Source: Streptomyces sp. MST-110588 (GTDB lineage Bacteria > Actinomycetota > Actinomycetes > Streptomycetales > Streptomycetaceae). Taken from it: DNA of 64,000 nt. The notes beneath the pieces are model-generated. The model was not told where the DNA came from and searched no databases. It worked only from the letters and a program-made list of their open reading frames with translations. The translations under genes were made by a program, and so were the position numbers. The stretch lies in the NCBI RefSeq assembly GCF_022695595.1, contig NZ_CP074380.1, positions 6,454,001 through 6,518,000 of the forward strand. The letters are read 5' to 3'. Below, piece by piece: positions 38,549 through 48,444 of this stretch (its first letter is position 1; every line of letters starts with the position of its first letter).

Positions 38549-39958
38549 TTGTCAGTGGTCGGCCCTACCGTCGTACGCGACCGGATGAACGGCGCGGCGG
38601 ACGGGGCGGGCGGCATGACGAGCACACCGGCGGGTACGGGCGCGGACTCGGGTATGGACGTGGACTCGGGTACGGACCCGGGCGCGGGCGCGGGTACGGG
38701 CGCCGACGCGGGAACGGGCACGGGCGTGGAGGCCGGACGGCTCCCGTGGCGCGGGGGTTTCGGGCGGCTGTGGAGCGCGGCGGCGATCTCGCGGTTCGGG
38801 GACGCCCTGCGCGGCACCGCCCTGCCGCTGCTCGCCTACGCGCTGACGGACTCCCCGGTGCTGATCTCCCTGGTCACCGCCTGCGGCTTCGCGCCCTGGC
38901 TGCTGTTCGGCCTGGTGGGCGGCGCGCTGGCGGACCGGGTGGACCAGCGGCGGGCGATGTGGGCCGTCGATGTCCTCAGAGGGCTGCTGATGGCCGGGTT
39001 CGCCGTCGCCCTGTGGCTGGGGCAGGCCACGATCGGCCTGCTGCTCGTCCTGGCGTTCGTGCTGACGACCCTTCAGACGCTCTTCGACAACGCCGCCACC
39101 GCCCTGCTGCCGTCCGTGGTGCCCAAAGAGGCGCTGGAGGGGGCCAACGCGCGCCTGATGACGGGTCAGGAGGTGGCGGGCCGCTTCGTGGGCGGCCCGG
39201 TGGCGCCGCTGCTCATCGGTCTGGGCGTCGCGTTGCCGTACGTGGCCGACGCGGTGACGTACCTGGTGGCAGCCGCGCTGGTGGCCTCGCTGCGGGTGGC
39301 CGCCCCGCCGAAGGAGCCGGCCGCCGTCGGCCGCACGCTGCGGCGGGACATCGCCGAGGGCATACGGGCCCTGTGGGAGGACCGGGTGCTGCGGGCGTTC
39401 GCGGTGTCCGTGGCGCTGGGCAACATCGGCATCGGCGCGCTCGTCGCCACCCTCGTGGTGCTGGTCAAGGACGGGCTGGGCACCGGCGACGCCGGATACG
39501 CCGTGGTGACCACCGGGTACGGCATCGGCATGGTGACGGGCGGGCTGCTGGCGCGGCGCGTCGTCGCGGCCGTCGGCGGCCAGGTGCGCACGCTGCTGGT
39601 CGCCGGCCTCCTCCAGACGGGCGTACTGGTGGTGCTCGGGACGGTCCGCTCACTGGTGGCGGCGGCGCTCGCGCTGGCCGCGTTCGGCTTCGCGGGCATG
39701 GTGTGGAACGTCCTGGAGACGACGGTGATGCAGCAGCGCAGCCCGGCCCGGATGCTCGGCAGGGTCAGCGCCGCCTTCCGTACGGTCGCCGTTGCCGGGG
39801 CGCCCCTGGGGGCCGTGCTCGGAGGGGCGGTGGCCGCGGCCTGGGGTCCGGCCTCTCCGGCACTGCTGGCCGCCGCGCTGGTGGGCTGTGGCGTGCCGGC
39901 CCTGATACCCGCCCTGCGCCGGCTCTCCGGCGCGAAACCGGCAGGGACGCAGGCGTGA
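38549..39958 (+). CDS. MFS exporter (EntS-like, MFS_3 type)
   Basis: A 12-helix transporter of up to 469 residues. The start is uncertain: GTG at 38549 (GAGG upstream), ATG at 38585 and ATG at 38615 are all in frame, and the N-terminal 60 residues are a low-complexity Gly/Thr/Asp repeat outside the fold. The membrane part begins GGFGRLWSAAAISRFGDALRGTALPLLAYALTDSP. Typical features are GGALADRVDQRRAMWAVDVLRGLLM in loop 2-3 and FDNAATALLPSVVPKEALEGANAR, as in enterobactin-exporter-like proteins. It probably effluxes a siderophore or drug; nothing nearby specifies which. Confidence 0.85.
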   Translation: MSVVGPTVVRDRMNGAADGAGGMTSTPAGTGADSGMDVDSGTDPGAGAGTGADAGTGTGVEAGRLPWRGGFGRLWSAAAISRFGDALRGTALPLLAYALTDSPVLISLVTACGFAPWLLFGLVGGALADRVDQRRAMWAVDVLRGLLMAGFAVALWLGQATIGLLLVLAFVLTTLQTLFDNAATALLPSVVPKEALEGANARLMTGQEVAGRFVGGPVAPLLIGLGVALPYVADAVTYLVAAALVASLRVAAPPKEPAAVGRTLRRDIAEGIRALWEDRVLRAFAVSVALGNIGIGALVATLVVLVKDGLGTGDAGYAVVTTGYGIGMVTGGLLARRVVAAVGGQVRTLLVAGLLQTGVLVVLGTVRSLVAAALALAAFGFAGMVWNVLETTVMQQRSPARMLGRVSAAFRTVAVAGAPLGAVLGGAVAAAWGPASPALLAAALVGCGVPALIPALRRLSGAKPAGTQA

Positions 39959-40124
39959 CGCCGGCGGGACAGGGGACTCGGAGCCCGGACAGGAGGGGTG
40001 TCCAGGCGGGGCGGGGGCGCGATACCGGCGTTCGGGGGGCCGTCCGGGACGGGTGGCGTCTCCTCCCGACTCCTGATCAATTAGGTTGGAGTGTGGCAGG
40101 GCCGGTACGAGACGAAGAAGGCTG

Positions 40125-41786
40125 ATGTCCGAGATGAACGCAGATAGCCGCAGCAGGCTCGACCAGACGCCGGAGTGGACCGCGCTGGGCAAGCACCGTG
40201 AGCAGCTCGGGGAGGTGCATCTGCGCGAGCTCTTCGACCAGGACCCCACCCGCGCGGACCGCTACACCCTCCAGGTCGGTGATCTGCACCTGGACTACTC
40301 CAAGCACCTGGTCACCGACGAGACGCTGCGGCTGCTGCGCGAGCTGGCAGCGGCCCGGGACGTGGCCGGGCTGCGGGAGGCGATGTTCCGCGGCGAGAAG
40401 ATCAATGTCACCGAGGACCGGGCCGTACTGCACACCGCGCTGCGGGCGCCGGAGTCGGCCTCGGTCGCCGTGGACGGGAAGAACGTGGTGCCGGGTGTCC
40501 ACCACGTCCTGACGAAGATGCAGGTCTTCGTCGACCGGGTGCGCTCGGGGGAGTGGAAGGGCCACACCGGCAGGTGCATCAAGAACGTCGTCAACGTCGG
40601 TATCGGCGGCTCCGACCTGGGCCCGGCGATGGCGTACGAGGCGCTGCGCCCCTACACCCACCGTGACATGCGGTTCCGCTTCGTCTCCAACGTGGACGGC
40701 GCGGACCTGCACGAGGCCGTACGGGACCTGGACCCGGCCGAGACGCTGTTCATCGTCGCCTCGAAGACCTTCACCACCATCGAGACGATCACCAACGCCA
40801 CCTCCGCCCGGGACTGGCTGCTCAGCGGTCTGGGGGCCGGTGAGGAGGCGGTGGCCAAGCACTTCGTGGCGCTGTCGACCAACGCCGCGAAGGTCTCCGA
40901 GTTCGGCATCGACACCGCGAACATGTTCGAGTTCTGGGACTGGGTCGGCGGTCGCTACTCGTTCGACTCCGCGATCGGCCTGTCGCTGATGCTGGCGATC
41001 GGCACGGACTGCTTCCGTGAGATGCTGGCCGGCTTCCACCTGGTGGACGAGCACTTCCGTACCGCTCCGCCGGAGGAGAACGTCCCGCTGCTGCTGGGCC
41101 TCCTCGGCGTCTGGTACGGCAACTTCTGGGACGCCCAGTCGCACGCCGTCCTGCCGTACAGCCACTACCTGTCCAAGTTCACCGCCTACCTCCAGCAGCT
41201 CGACATGGAGTCCAACGGCAAGTCGGTGGACCGCCAGGGCAACCCGGTGGACTGGCAGACCGGCCCGGTCGTCTGGGGCACCCCCGGCACCAACGGGCAG
41301 CACGCCTACTACCAGTTGCTCCACCAGGGCACGAAGATGATCCCGGCGGACCTCATCGGCTTCGCCCGGCCCGCGGCGGAGCTGGCGCCGGGCCTGGCGG
41401 CCCAGCACGACCTGCTGATGGCCAACCTCTTCGCCCAGGGCCAGGCGCTGGCCTTCGGCAAGACGCCGGAAGAGGTCCGTGCGGAGGGGGTGGCCGAGGA
41501 GCTGGTGACGCACAAGACCTTCAAGGGCAACCGCCCCACCACCACGATCCTGGCCGCGGAGCTGAGCCCCTCCGTCCTGGGCCAGCTCATCGCCCTGTAC
41601 GAGCACAAGGTGTTCGTCCAGGGCGCGATCTGGAACATCGACTCCTTCGACCAGTGGGGTGTGGAGCTGGGCAAGGTGCTCGCCAAGCGTGTGGAGCCGG
41701 CGCTGACCGGGGGCGCGGAGGTGGCGGGCCTGGACGCCTCCACGGCGTCGCTGGTCGCCAAGTACCGCGAGCTGCGGGGGCGGTGA
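40125..41786 (+). CDS. pgi: Glucose-6-phosphate isomerase
   Basis: A cytosolic enzyme of 553 residues linking glycolysis and the pentose phosphate pathway. The ATG at 40125 follows GAAGAAGG. Conserved segments are [34 protein letters not shown] (phosphate site), [29 protein letters not shown] and the catalytic [14 protein letters not shown]. The end has [11 protein letters not shown]. It is the branch-point partner of zwf, encoded in the opposite direction about 4 kb away. Confidence 0.97.
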   Translation: MSEMNADSRSRLDQTPEWTALGKHREQLGEVHLRELFDQDPTRADRYTLQVGDLHLDYSKHLVTDETLRLLRELAAARDVAGLREAMFRGEKINVTEDRAVLHTALRAPESASVAVDGKNVVPGVHHVLTKMQVFVDRVRSGEWKGHTGRCIKNVVNVGIGGSDLGPAMAYEALRPYTHRDMRFRFVSNVDGADLHEAVRDLDPAETLFIVASKTFTTIETITNATSARDWLLSGLGAGEEAVAKHFVALSTNAAKVSEFGIDTANMFEFWDWVGGRYSFDSAIGLSLMLAIGTDCFREMLAGFHLVDEHFRTAPPEENVPLLLGLLGVWYGNFWDAQSHAVLPYSHYLSKFTAYLQQLDMESNGKSVDRQGNPVDWQTGPVVWGTPGTNGQHAYYQLLHQGTKMIPADLIGFARPAAELAPGLAAQHDLLMANLFAQGQALAFGKTPEEVRAEGVAEELVTHKTFKGNRPTTTILAAELSPSVLGQLIALYEHKVFVQGAIWNIDSFDQWGVELGKVLAKRVEPALTGGAEVAGLDASTASLVAKYRELRGR

Positions 41787-41917
41787 CCGGCGGTCCGCAG
41801 GCCGATGCCTCGATGACGCCGGCATGACGCCGGGGTGACGCCGACGGCCGGTGGAGGACGAGGTGACCGTACCCGTCCTCCACCGGCCGTCGATGTCGGC
41901 GCCGGCGCCGTGTGCCG

Positions 41918-43099
41918 TTACAGCGCTTCCAGGACCGTGGCGTTGGCCAGCCCGCCGGCCTCGCACATGGTCTGGAGCCCGAAGCGCGCGCCACGCTGTT
42001 CCATGGCGTTGACCAGGGTGGTCATCAGCCGGGTGCCGCTGGCCCCGAGCGGGTGGCCCAGCGAGAGCGCCCCGCCGTTGACGTTGACCTTGGCCGGGTC
42101 GGCGCCGGTCTCCTGCTGCCAGGCCAGTACGACGCTGGCGAACGCCTCGTTGACCTCGAACAGGTCGATGTCCGACAGCCCCAGGCCCGCCTTGCGCAGC
42201 ACCTTCTCGGTCGCCGGGATGACACCGGTGAGCATCAGCAGCGGGTCCGAGCCGGTGACCGCGAAGCTGTGCAGCCGCGCCCGGGGCCGCAGGCCGAGCC
42301 GGGCCGCCATCTCACCGGACATGATCAGCACCGCGGACGCACCGTCGTTGAGCGGGCTGGTGTTGCCCGCCGTGATCTGCCACTCGATCTGCGGGAAGCG
42401 CTGTGTCATCGCTGGGTCCAGGTACGCCGGACGCAGCCCGGCCAGCACCTCCATGGACGTACCCGGACGGATCGATTCATCGGTGGTGACCAGGCGGCCC
42501 TCCACCTCGACGGGCACCATCTCCGCCGTGAACCGGCCCTCCTCGGTGGCCCGGGCGGCGCGCTGGTGCGAGGTGACCGCGAAGGCGTCGAGCTGTTCGC
42601 GGCTCAGCGACCACTTGGCGGCGATCAGTTCGGAGCTGATGCCCTGGGACACCAGTCCCTCGGGGTACCGCGCGGCCACGCCCGGGCCCAGGAAGTCCGA
42701 GCCGGGAGAGACGTTGGACCACATGGGCACCCGGCTCATCGATTCCACACCGCAGGCGATCGCCACGTCGTAGGCGCCGGAGATGACGCCCTGCGCCGCG
42801 AAGTGCACCGCCTGCTGGCTGCTGCCGCACTGCCGGTCGACCGTGGTGGCCGGCACGCTCTCCGGCAGCCCCGCCGAGAGCACCGCCCAGCGGGTGATGT
42901 TCTGCGCCTGTTCGTCGACCTGGTCCACACAGCCGCCGATGACGTCGTCCAGCAGCTCCGGGTCGATGCCGGTGCGCTCCACCAGCGACCGGATGACCTC
43001 GGCCAGCAGTTCCACCGGGTGTACCGGGTGCAGGGCGCCGCCGGGCTTGCCCTTGCCGATCGGTGTCCGTACCGCGTCGACAATCACTGCGTCACGCAT
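41918..43099 (-). CDS. Thiolase (acetyl-CoA acyltransferase)
   Basis: A 393-residue thiolase. The ATG at 43099 is preferred since GAAGGG lies seven bases upstream; a TTG five codons earlier is possible. The nucleophile cysteine is in TTVDRQCGSSQQAVHFAAQ, the NEAFASVVLAW block holds the catalytic Asn, and GGALSLGHPLGASGTRL supplies the histidine. The second cysteine is in MCEAGGLANATVLEAL, a variant seen in thiolases of lipid or steroid side-chain breakdown. It divides divergently from an HxlR regulator with a palindromic operator between, so it is probably induced by a metabolite. Degradation is likelier than synthesis, but substrate length is unknown. Confidence 0.9.
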   Translation of the reverse strand: MRDAVIVDAVRTPIGKGKPGGALHPVHPVELLAEVIRSLVERTGIDPELLDDVIGGCVDQVDEQAQNITRWAVLSAGLPESVPATTVDRQCGSSQQAVHFAAQGVISGAYDVAIACGVESMSRVPMWSNVSPGSDFLGPGVAARYPEGLVSQGISSELIAAKWSLSREQLDAFAVTSHQRAARATEEGRFTAEMVPVEVEGRLVTTDESIRPGTSMEVLAGLRPAYLDPAMTQRFPQIEWQITAGNTSPLNDGASAVLIMSGEMAARLGLRPRARLHSFAVTGSDPLLMLTGVIPATEKVLRKAGLGLSDIDLFEVNEAFASVVLAWQQETGADPAKVNVNGGALSLGHPLGASGTRLMTTLVNAMEQRGARFGLQTMCEAGGLANATVLEAL

Positions 43100-43121
43100 G
43101 TTGCTGCCCTTCAATCCCCGA

Positions 43122-43140
43122 GAGTTGGAAAATCCAACTC
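43122..43140. promoter_or_regulatory. HxlR operator between thiolase and regulator genes
   Basis: GAGTTGGA-AAA-TCCAACTC is a perfect 8-bp inverted repeat with a 3-base spacer, 22 bases upstream of the thiolase ATG. A related half-site, GGTTGGAAATC, follows near 43158. It is the likely binding site of the adjacent HxlR protein. Confidence 0.6.
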
Positions 43141-43233
43141 ACCATTTCATCTGCTAGGTTGGAAATCAAGACGCAGTGACACAGGGGCGTTCGGCCGACC
43201 CGGCCATCGCCCCGGCCCAGCGAGGAGGACACC

Positions 43234-43722
43234 TTGGCGGCCACCGGAACCCGACCCCGTGCCTGCTCGATCGCCAACGCACTCGCCGTGGTCGGCGAGC
43301 GCTGGAGCCTGCTCGCGCTGCGCGAGATCTTCCTGGGGGTGCACCGCTTCGACCAGATCGCGCGCAACACCGGCGCCAGCCGCGACATCCTGGCCACCCG
43401 GCTGCGCACGCTGGTCGAAGCCGGCCTGCTGGAGAAGCGCCAGTACGAACAGCGCCCGCCACGCCACGAGTACGTCCTGACGGAAACCGGCCGGGCCCTG
43501 AACACGGTGCTGCTGACCCTCATGGACTGGGGCGACCGGCACATCACGCAGGGTGAACCGCCGACCGTATGGGAACACCGCTGCGGTGCCGTCCTGCGGC
43601 CCGTCACCGTCTGCGCCGACTGCGGCGACCCGGTCCGTACCGAAGACCTCAAGGCCCTGCGCGTCGACACTCCTGAGGCACCTGAGGCACCTGAGGCACC
43701 TGAGGTCCCCAAGGCCCCCTGA
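43234..43722 (+). CDS. HxlR-family transcriptional regulator
   Basis: A 162-residue winged-helix regulator. The TTG at 43234 is taken because GAGGAGGAC lies directly upstream. The HxlR pattern is clear: CSIANALAVVGERWSLLALREIFLGVHRFDQIARNTGASRDILATRLRTLVEAGLLEKRQY, then RHEYVLTETGRAL. A zinc-ribbon-like pair (CGAVLRPVTVCADCGDP) follows, an addition found in some members. The tail PEAPEAPEAPE is encoded by a 9-bp tandem repeat. It is divergent from the thiolase and probably represses it. Confidence 0.88.
   Translation: MAATGTRPRACSIANALAVVGERWSLLALREIFLGVHRFDQIARNTGASRDILATRLRTLVEAGLLEKRQYEQRPPRHEYVLTETGRALNTVLLTLMDWGDRHITQGEPPTVWEHRCGAVLRPVTVCADCGDPVRTEDLKALRVDTPEAPEAPEAPEVPKAP
43672..43707. 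repeat. In-frame 9-bp tandem repeat, four copies
   Basis: CCTGAGGCA is repeated at 43672, 43681 and 43690, with a variant at 43699, encoding the PEA repeats at the end of the HxlR protein. Confidence 0.9.
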
Positions 43723-43788
43723 GGCACTCTCAAGTCCTGGGGCCCGACGTCCCTCAGAGCCCGCGTGAGATGTCCGGACACGTACAAA

Positions 43789-43822
43789 GCCCCGTGCCCC
43801 CTGAGAACAGGGGGCACGGGGC
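43789..43822. terminator. Bidirectional hairpin terminator
   Basis: A perfect 15-bp stem (43789-43803 with 43808-43822) and an AGAA loop lie between the convergent HxlR and pgl genes. Confidence 0.88.
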
Positions 43823-43856
43823 CTTGTCTGTACGGTGCCGGGCCGGACGCCGGACC

Positions 43857-44639
43857 TCAGGCCGAGGCCGGTGGGTACAGCGCGCGGGGAAGCTGCGCCG
43901 CCGCGGCCTCGTCCAGCAGCCACAGGGTCCGCCGGCGACCGCGTGCGCCGGCCGCCGGCGCCTGGATCTCGCCCGCGCCGGACAGCGCGATGGCCGCGGC
44001 CTTCGCCTTGTCCTCACCCGCCGCCAGCAGCCAGACCTCCCGCGCCGCGCGGATCGCGGGCAGGGTCAGGGAGATCCGTACCGGCGGCGGCTTGGGCGCG
44101 CCGTGCACGCCGACCACCGTCCGCTCGGTCTCCCGTACGGCCGGCAGCTCGGGGAAGAGCGAGGCGACATGGGTGTCCGGGCCGACGCCCAGCAGGAGGA
44201 CGTCGAAGGACGGGACCGGGCCGTGGTCCTCCGGGCCCGCGGCGGCGGCCAGTTCGGCCGCGTACGCCTCGGCGGCGGCGTCGGCGTCGTTGCCGTACGC
44301 GCCGTTGGAAGGAGCCATGACGTGCACCCGGGCCGGGTCCAGCGGCACGCTGTCCAGCAGCGCCTCCCGGGCCTGGGTGACATTGCGCTCCGGGTCGCCG
44401 TCCGGCAGGAACCGTTCGTCTCCCCACCACAGGTCCAGCCGGGACCAGTCCACGGCGTCCCGGGCCGGGGCCTCGGCCAGGGCCGCGAGCAGCCCGTTGC
44501 CGTTGCGCCCGCCCGTCAGGACCACCGAGGCGGAGCCGCGGGCGGCCTGGGCATCCACGATCTTCGTGATCATCCGGGCCGCCGCGGCACGAGCCATCAG
44601 TTCCTTGTCGCGGTGGACGACGACCTGCGGGGCGTTCAC
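43857..44639 (-). CDS. pgl: 6-Phosphogluconolactonase
   Basis: The second enzyme of the oxidative pentose phosphate pathway, 260 residues (DevB/SOL type). Conserved segments are VVLTGGRNGNGLLAAL, DLWWGDERFLPDGDPERNVTQAREALLD and DVLLLGVGPDTHVASLFPELPAV, which hold the lactone-hydrolysing His and Arg residues. The C-terminal VWLLAAGEDKAKAAAIAL is typical. The start overlaps the opcA stop by four bases, and the gene ends the tkt-tal-zwf-opcA-pgl operon at a strong terminator. Confidence 0.94.
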   Translation of the reverse strand: MNAPQVVVHRDKELMARAAAARMITKIVDAQAARGSASVVLTGGRNGNGLLAALAEAPARDAVDWSRLDLWWGDERFLPDGDPERNVTQAREALLDSVPLDPARVHVMAPSNGAYGNDADAAAEAYAAELAAAAGPEDHGPVPSFDVLLLGVGPDTHVASLFPELPAVRETERTVVGVHGAPKPPPVRISLTLPAIRAAREVWLLAAGEDKAKAAAIALSGAGEIQAPAAGARGRRRTLWLLDEAAAAQLPRALYPPASA

Positions 44640-45763
44640 TTGGGCGCCGCCTTCTTCGCGGCGCCCTTCTTGGGGGCGTCGCCCGCAGCGGCGTCGCCCG
44701 GGGCGTCATCCTGGCCCTGCGACTGGCCCTGCGGCTGGTCCTGCTGCCCGGACTCCCGCTCGCCGGAGCCGGCCGCGCCACCCTTGGCCCCGCCCTCGGA
44801 GGAGGCCGGCGCGGACGCCCGCTCCCCCCTCCCGGCGGGCCCGCCGAGCCGGTCCACGCCGTAGCGCAGCGCCGAGGCGTAGGTGTCGTCCGGGTCGAGC
44901 CGGCGCAGCTCCTCGGCGAGCAGTTCGGCGGTCTCCCGCCGCTTGAGGGCCACCGCGCGGTCCGGCTGCCCCTGCATGCACAGCGTGGCCAGCGAGCCGT
45001 CCGCCCGGTCCAGCACGATCGGCCCGCAGTCGGTCTCCATGCGTACGGCCGTCAGCCCCGGGCCCGCCGAGACCGTGCGCTTGACCGGTACGTCCAGCCG
45101 GGACGCCAGCCACATGGCCAGCAGCTCGCAGCTCGGGTTGAACTCCTCGCCCTCGACCTCGACCGAGGCGACCTGGCAGGGGTTCTGGTCCAGGGCCGCC
45201 GCCAGCATCGAGCGCCAGGGCGTGATGCGGGTCCAGGACAGGTCCGTGTCGCCGGGGGTGTAGGTCCGGGCACGCTCTGCCAGTTCCTCGATGGGGTTCT
45301 CGGCGGAGTAGGTGTCGGTCACCCGGCGCTGGGCCAGCGACCCCAGCGGGTCGTTGGCGGGGTCCAGCGGGGCGTTGACCGGCCACCACACGACCACCGG
45401 GGCGTCCGGCAGCAGCAGCGGCAGCACCACGGACTGGGCGTGGTCGATGACCTCGCCGTACAGCCGCAGTACGACCGTCTCGCCGGTGCCCGCGTCGGCG
45501 CCCACCCGCACCTCGGCGTCCAGGCGTGCCTTGGCGCGGTCGCGCGGCGACCGGCTGACCCGCTTGATGACGACGAGGGTGCGCGAGGGGTGCTCGCGGG
45601 AGGCGTCGTTGGCCGCCTTCAGGGCGTCGTAGGCGTTCTCCTCGTCGGTGACGATGACGAGGGTGAGCACCATGCCGATGGCCGGGGTGCCGATGGCACG
45701 GCGGCCCTGGACCAGCGCCTTGTTGACCTTGCTGGCCGTGGTTTCCGTCAGATCGATCTTCAT
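44636..45763 (-). CDS. opcA: Glucose-6-phosphate dehydrogenase assembly protein OpcA
   Basis: A 375-residue protein that, from studies in cyanobacteria and actinobacteria, activates or assembles glucose-6-phosphate dehydrogenase. Core motifs are GMVLTLVIVTDEENAYDALKAANDASREHPSR, LLPDAPVVVWWPVNAP and DLSWTRITPWRSMLAAALDQNP. A Gly/Ser/Lys-rich tail of about 70 residues ends it, beyond the conserved part. It lies between zwf and pgl with four-base overlaps at both sides, the usual arrangement. Confidence 0.94.
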   Translation of the reverse strand: MKIDLTETTASKVNKALVQGRRAIGTPAIGMVLTLVIVTDEENAYDALKAANDASREHPSRTLVVIKRVSRSPRDRAKARLDAEVRVGADAGTGETVVLRLYGEVIDHAQSVVLPLLLPDAPVVVWWPVNAPLDPANDPLGSLAQRRVTDTYSAENPIEELAERARTYTPGDTDLSWTRITPWRSMLAAALDQNPCQVASVEVEGEEFNPSCELLAMWLASRLDVPVKRTVSAGPGLTAVRMETDCGPIVLDRADGSLATLCMQGQPDRAVALKRRETAELLAEELRRLDPDDTYASALRYGVDRLGGPAGRGERASAPASSEGGAKGGAAGSGERESGQQDQPQGQSQGQDDAPGDAAAGDAPKKGAAKKAAPK

Positions 45764-47283
45764 GGCCGACGCCAGCTCCGTCCGTCTCGTGCGAGCATTT
45801 CGTCCGCCTCACGGGGGCCCCAGCTCCCGGCCGCGTACTGCGCGGGCGTGCCGTGCCGGTCCCAGTACGCCTCGATCGGGTCGAGGATCCGCCAGGACTG
45901 TTCGACCTCCTCCAGACGCGGGAAGAGGTTGGCGTCGCCCAGCAGGACGTCCAGGATCAGCCGCTCGTACGCCTCCGGGCTGGACTCGGTGAAGGACTCG
46001 CCGTACGCGAAGTCCATCGAGACGTCCCGCACCTCCATGGAGGTGCCCGGCACCTTGGAGCCGAAGCGCACGGTCACGCCCTCGTCCGGCTGCACCCGGA
46101 TGACCAGGGCGTTCTGCCCCAGCTCCTCGGTGGCGGTGTGGTCGAAGGGGGAGTGCGGGGCGCGCTGGAAGACCACCGCGATCTCGGTGACGCGACGGCC
46201 CAGCCGCTTGCCCGTCCGCAGGTAGAAGGGGACGCCCGCCCAGCGGCGGTTGTCCACCTCCAGCTTGACGGCCGCGTAGGTGTCGGTCTTGGAATGCGGG
46301 TCGATGCCCTCTTCCTGGAGGTAGCCGATGACCTTCTCGCCGCCCTGCCAGCCGCCGGTGTACTGCGCCCGCACCGTCTCCTTGCCGAGGTCCTCCGGCA
46401 GCCGGACGGCGCCGAGCACCTTGCTCTTCTCGGCGACCAGCGCGTCCGCGTCGAAGGAGGCGGGCTCCTCCATGGCGGTCAGCGCGAGGAGCTGGAGCAG
46501 GTGGTTCTGGATGACGTCGCGGGCGGCGCCGATGCCGTCGTAGTAGCCGGCCCGGCCGCCGATGCCGATGTCCTCGGCCATCGTGATCTGTACGTGGTCG
46601 ACGTAGGAGCGGTTCCAGATCGGCTCGAACATCGTGTTGGCGAAGCGCAGCGCCAGGATGTTCTGGACGGTCTCCTTGCCCAGGTAGTGGTCGATGCGGA
46701 AGACCTCTTCGGGCGGGAAGACCTCGTGGACGATCCGGTTGAGCTCCTGGGCGCTCTTGAGGTCGTGGCCGAAGGGCTTCTCGATGACCGCGCGGCGCCA
46801 GGAGTTCTCCTTCTGGTCGGCCAGCCCGTGCTTCTTGAGCTGCTGGACGACCTTGGGGAAGAACTTGGGCGGCACGGACAGGTAGAAGGCGAAGTTGCCG
46901 CCGGTGCCCTGGGCCTTGTCCAGCTCGTTGATGGTGTTCTTGAGGGTCTCGAACGCCTCGTCGTCGTCGAAGTTGCCCTGGACGAACCGGCAGCCCTGGA
47001 CGAGCTGCTGCCAGACCTCCTCGCGGAAGGGCGTACGGGCGTGCTCCTTGACCGCCTCGTAGACCTCCTGCGCGAAGTCCTGGTGCTCCCACTCGCGGCG
47101 GGCGAAGCCGATCAGGGAGAAGCCCGGCGGCAGCAGGCCACGGTTGGCCAGGTCGTAGACCGCCGGCATCAGCTTTTTACGGGACAAATCGCCCGTGACG
47201 CCGAAGATGACCAGGCCGGACGGCCCCGCGATACGCGGGAGCCGCCGGTCCTGGGCGTCACGCAGCGGATTGCTGCTGGTCAA
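45760..47283 (-). CDS. zwf: Glucose-6-phosphate dehydrogenase
   Basis: The entry enzyme of the oxidative pentose phosphate pathway, 507 residues, making NADPH. The cofactor motif is IFGVTGDLSRKKLMPAVYDL. The substrate-binding and catalytic site is FRIDHYLGKETVQNILALRFAN, with the essential His and Lys. Downstream GVPFYLRTGKRLGRRVTEIAV is conserved. It starts 4 bases after tal and overlaps opcA, so it is coexpressed with its assembly factor. Confidence 0.97.
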   Translation of the reverse strand: MTSSNPLRDAQDRRLPRIAGPSGLVIFGVTGDLSRKKLMPAVYDLANRGLLPPGFSLIGFARREWEHQDFAQEVYEAVKEHARTPFREEVWQQLVQGCRFVQGNFDDDEAFETLKNTINELDKAQGTGGNFAFYLSVPPKFFPKVVQQLKKHGLADQKENSWRRAVIEKPFGHDLKSAQELNRIVHEVFPPEEVFRIDHYLGKETVQNILALRFANTMFEPIWNRSYVDHVQITMAEDIGIGGRAGYYDGIGAARDVIQNHLLQLLALTAMEEPASFDADALVAEKSKVLGAVRLPEDLGKETVRAQYTGGWQGGEKVIGYLQEEGIDPHSKTDTYAAVKLEVDNRRWAGVPFYLRTGKRLGRRVTEIAVVFQRAPHSPFDHTATEELGQNALVIRVQPDEGVTVRFGSKVPGTSMEVRDVSMDFAYGESFTESSPEAYERLILDVLLGDANLFPRLEEVEQSWRILDPIEAYWDRHGTPAQYAAGSWGPREADEMLARDGRSWRRP

Positions 47284-47287
47284 TTCC

Positions 47288-48409
47288 CTACGCCTCCGAA
47301 GCAGGAGCGAGGCGCTTGAGCTCCGCCTCGGTGGACTTGAGCAGGTCGTTCCAGGACGCCTCGAACTTCTCCACGCCCTCGTCCTCCAGGAGCTGCACGA
47401 CGTCGTCGTAGGAGATCCCGAGTCCGGCCAGCGCGTCCAGGTCGGCCCGCGCCTGCTCGTAGGTGCCGCGCACCGTGTCGCCGGTGATCTGCCCGTGGTC
47501 GGCCGTGGCCTCCAGCGTGGCCTCGGGCATCGTGTTCACCGTGCCCGGCGCGACCAGCTCGTCCACGTACAGCGTGTCCTTGTAGGCCGGGTCCTTCACA
47601 CCGGTGGAGGCCCACAGCGGACGCTGCTTGTTGGCGTGCGCCTTGTCCAGGGCGGCCCAGCGGTCGGAGGAGAAGACCTCCTCGTACGCCTGGTAGGCCA
47701 GCCGGGCGTTGGCCAGGGCGGCCTTGCCCTTGAGGGCCTTGGCCTCGTCCGTCCCCAGCTTCTCCAGGCGCTTGTCGACCTCGGTGTCCACGCGGGAGAC
47801 GAAGAACGACGCCACCGAGTGGATCTTGGACAGGTCCAGGCCGGCGGCCTTGGCCTTCTCCAGACCGGCGAGGTAGGCGTCCATGACCTCGCGGTAGCGC
47901 TCCAGGGAGAAGATCAGCGTGACGTTGACGCTGATGCCCCGGGCGATCGTCTCGGTGATCGCCGGCAGACCGGCCCTGGTCGCCGGGATCTTGATCAGGG
48001 CGTTGGGGCGGTCCACCAGCCAGGCGAGCTGCTTGGCCTCGGCCACGGTCGCCTTGGTGTTGTGGGCCAGGCGCGGGTCGACCTCGATGGAGACCCGGCC
48101 GTCCTGGCCGTCGGTGGCGTCGAAGACCGGCCGCAGGATGTCGGCGGCGTCCCGGACGTCCGCCGTCGTGATCATCCGGATGGCTTCCTCGACGGTGACC
48201 TCACGAGCCGCGAGGTCGGAGAGCTGCTGGTCGTAACCGTCGCCCTGTGAGATCGCCTTCTGGAAGATCGAGGGGTTGGTGGTGACACCGACGACGTGGC
48301 TCTGGTCGATCAGCTCGGCGAGGTTGCCGGACGTGATGCGCTTGCGCGACAGGTCGTCCAGCCAGATCGCGACGCCTTCGTCGGAGAGGCGCTTGAGTGC
48401 GTCTGTCAT
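47288..48409 (-). CDS. tal: Transaldolase
   Basis: A non-oxidative pentose phosphate enzyme of 373 residues. The ATG at 48409 starts [25 protein letters not shown]. Typical segments are [15 protein letters not shown], the Schiff-base lysine in [18 protein letters not shown], and [13 protein letters not shown]. The longer form (about 370 residues) is that of actinobacteria and cyanobacteria. It sits between tkt (35 bases upstream) and zwf. Confidence 0.96.
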   Translation of the reverse strand: MTDALKRLSDEGVAIWLDDLSRKRITSGNLAELIDQSHVVGVTTNPSIFQKAISQGDGYDQQLSDLAAREVTVEEAIRMITTADVRDAADILRPVFDATDGQDGRVSIEVDPRLAHNTKATVAEAKQLAWLVDRPNALIKIPATRAGLPAITETIARGISVNVTLIFSLERYREVMDAYLAGLEKAKAAGLDLSKIHSVASFFVSRVDTEVDKRLEKLGTDEAKALKGKAALANARLAYQAYEEVFSSDRWAALDKAHANKQRPLWASTGVKDPAYKDTLYVDELVAPGTVNTMPEATLEATADHGQITGDTVRGTYEQARADLDALAGLGISYDDVVQLLEDEGVEKFEASWNDLLKSTEAELKRLAPASEA

Positions 48410-48444
48410 GGGGTCTGCATCTCCTACTTGTTCGTGTACGGGCG

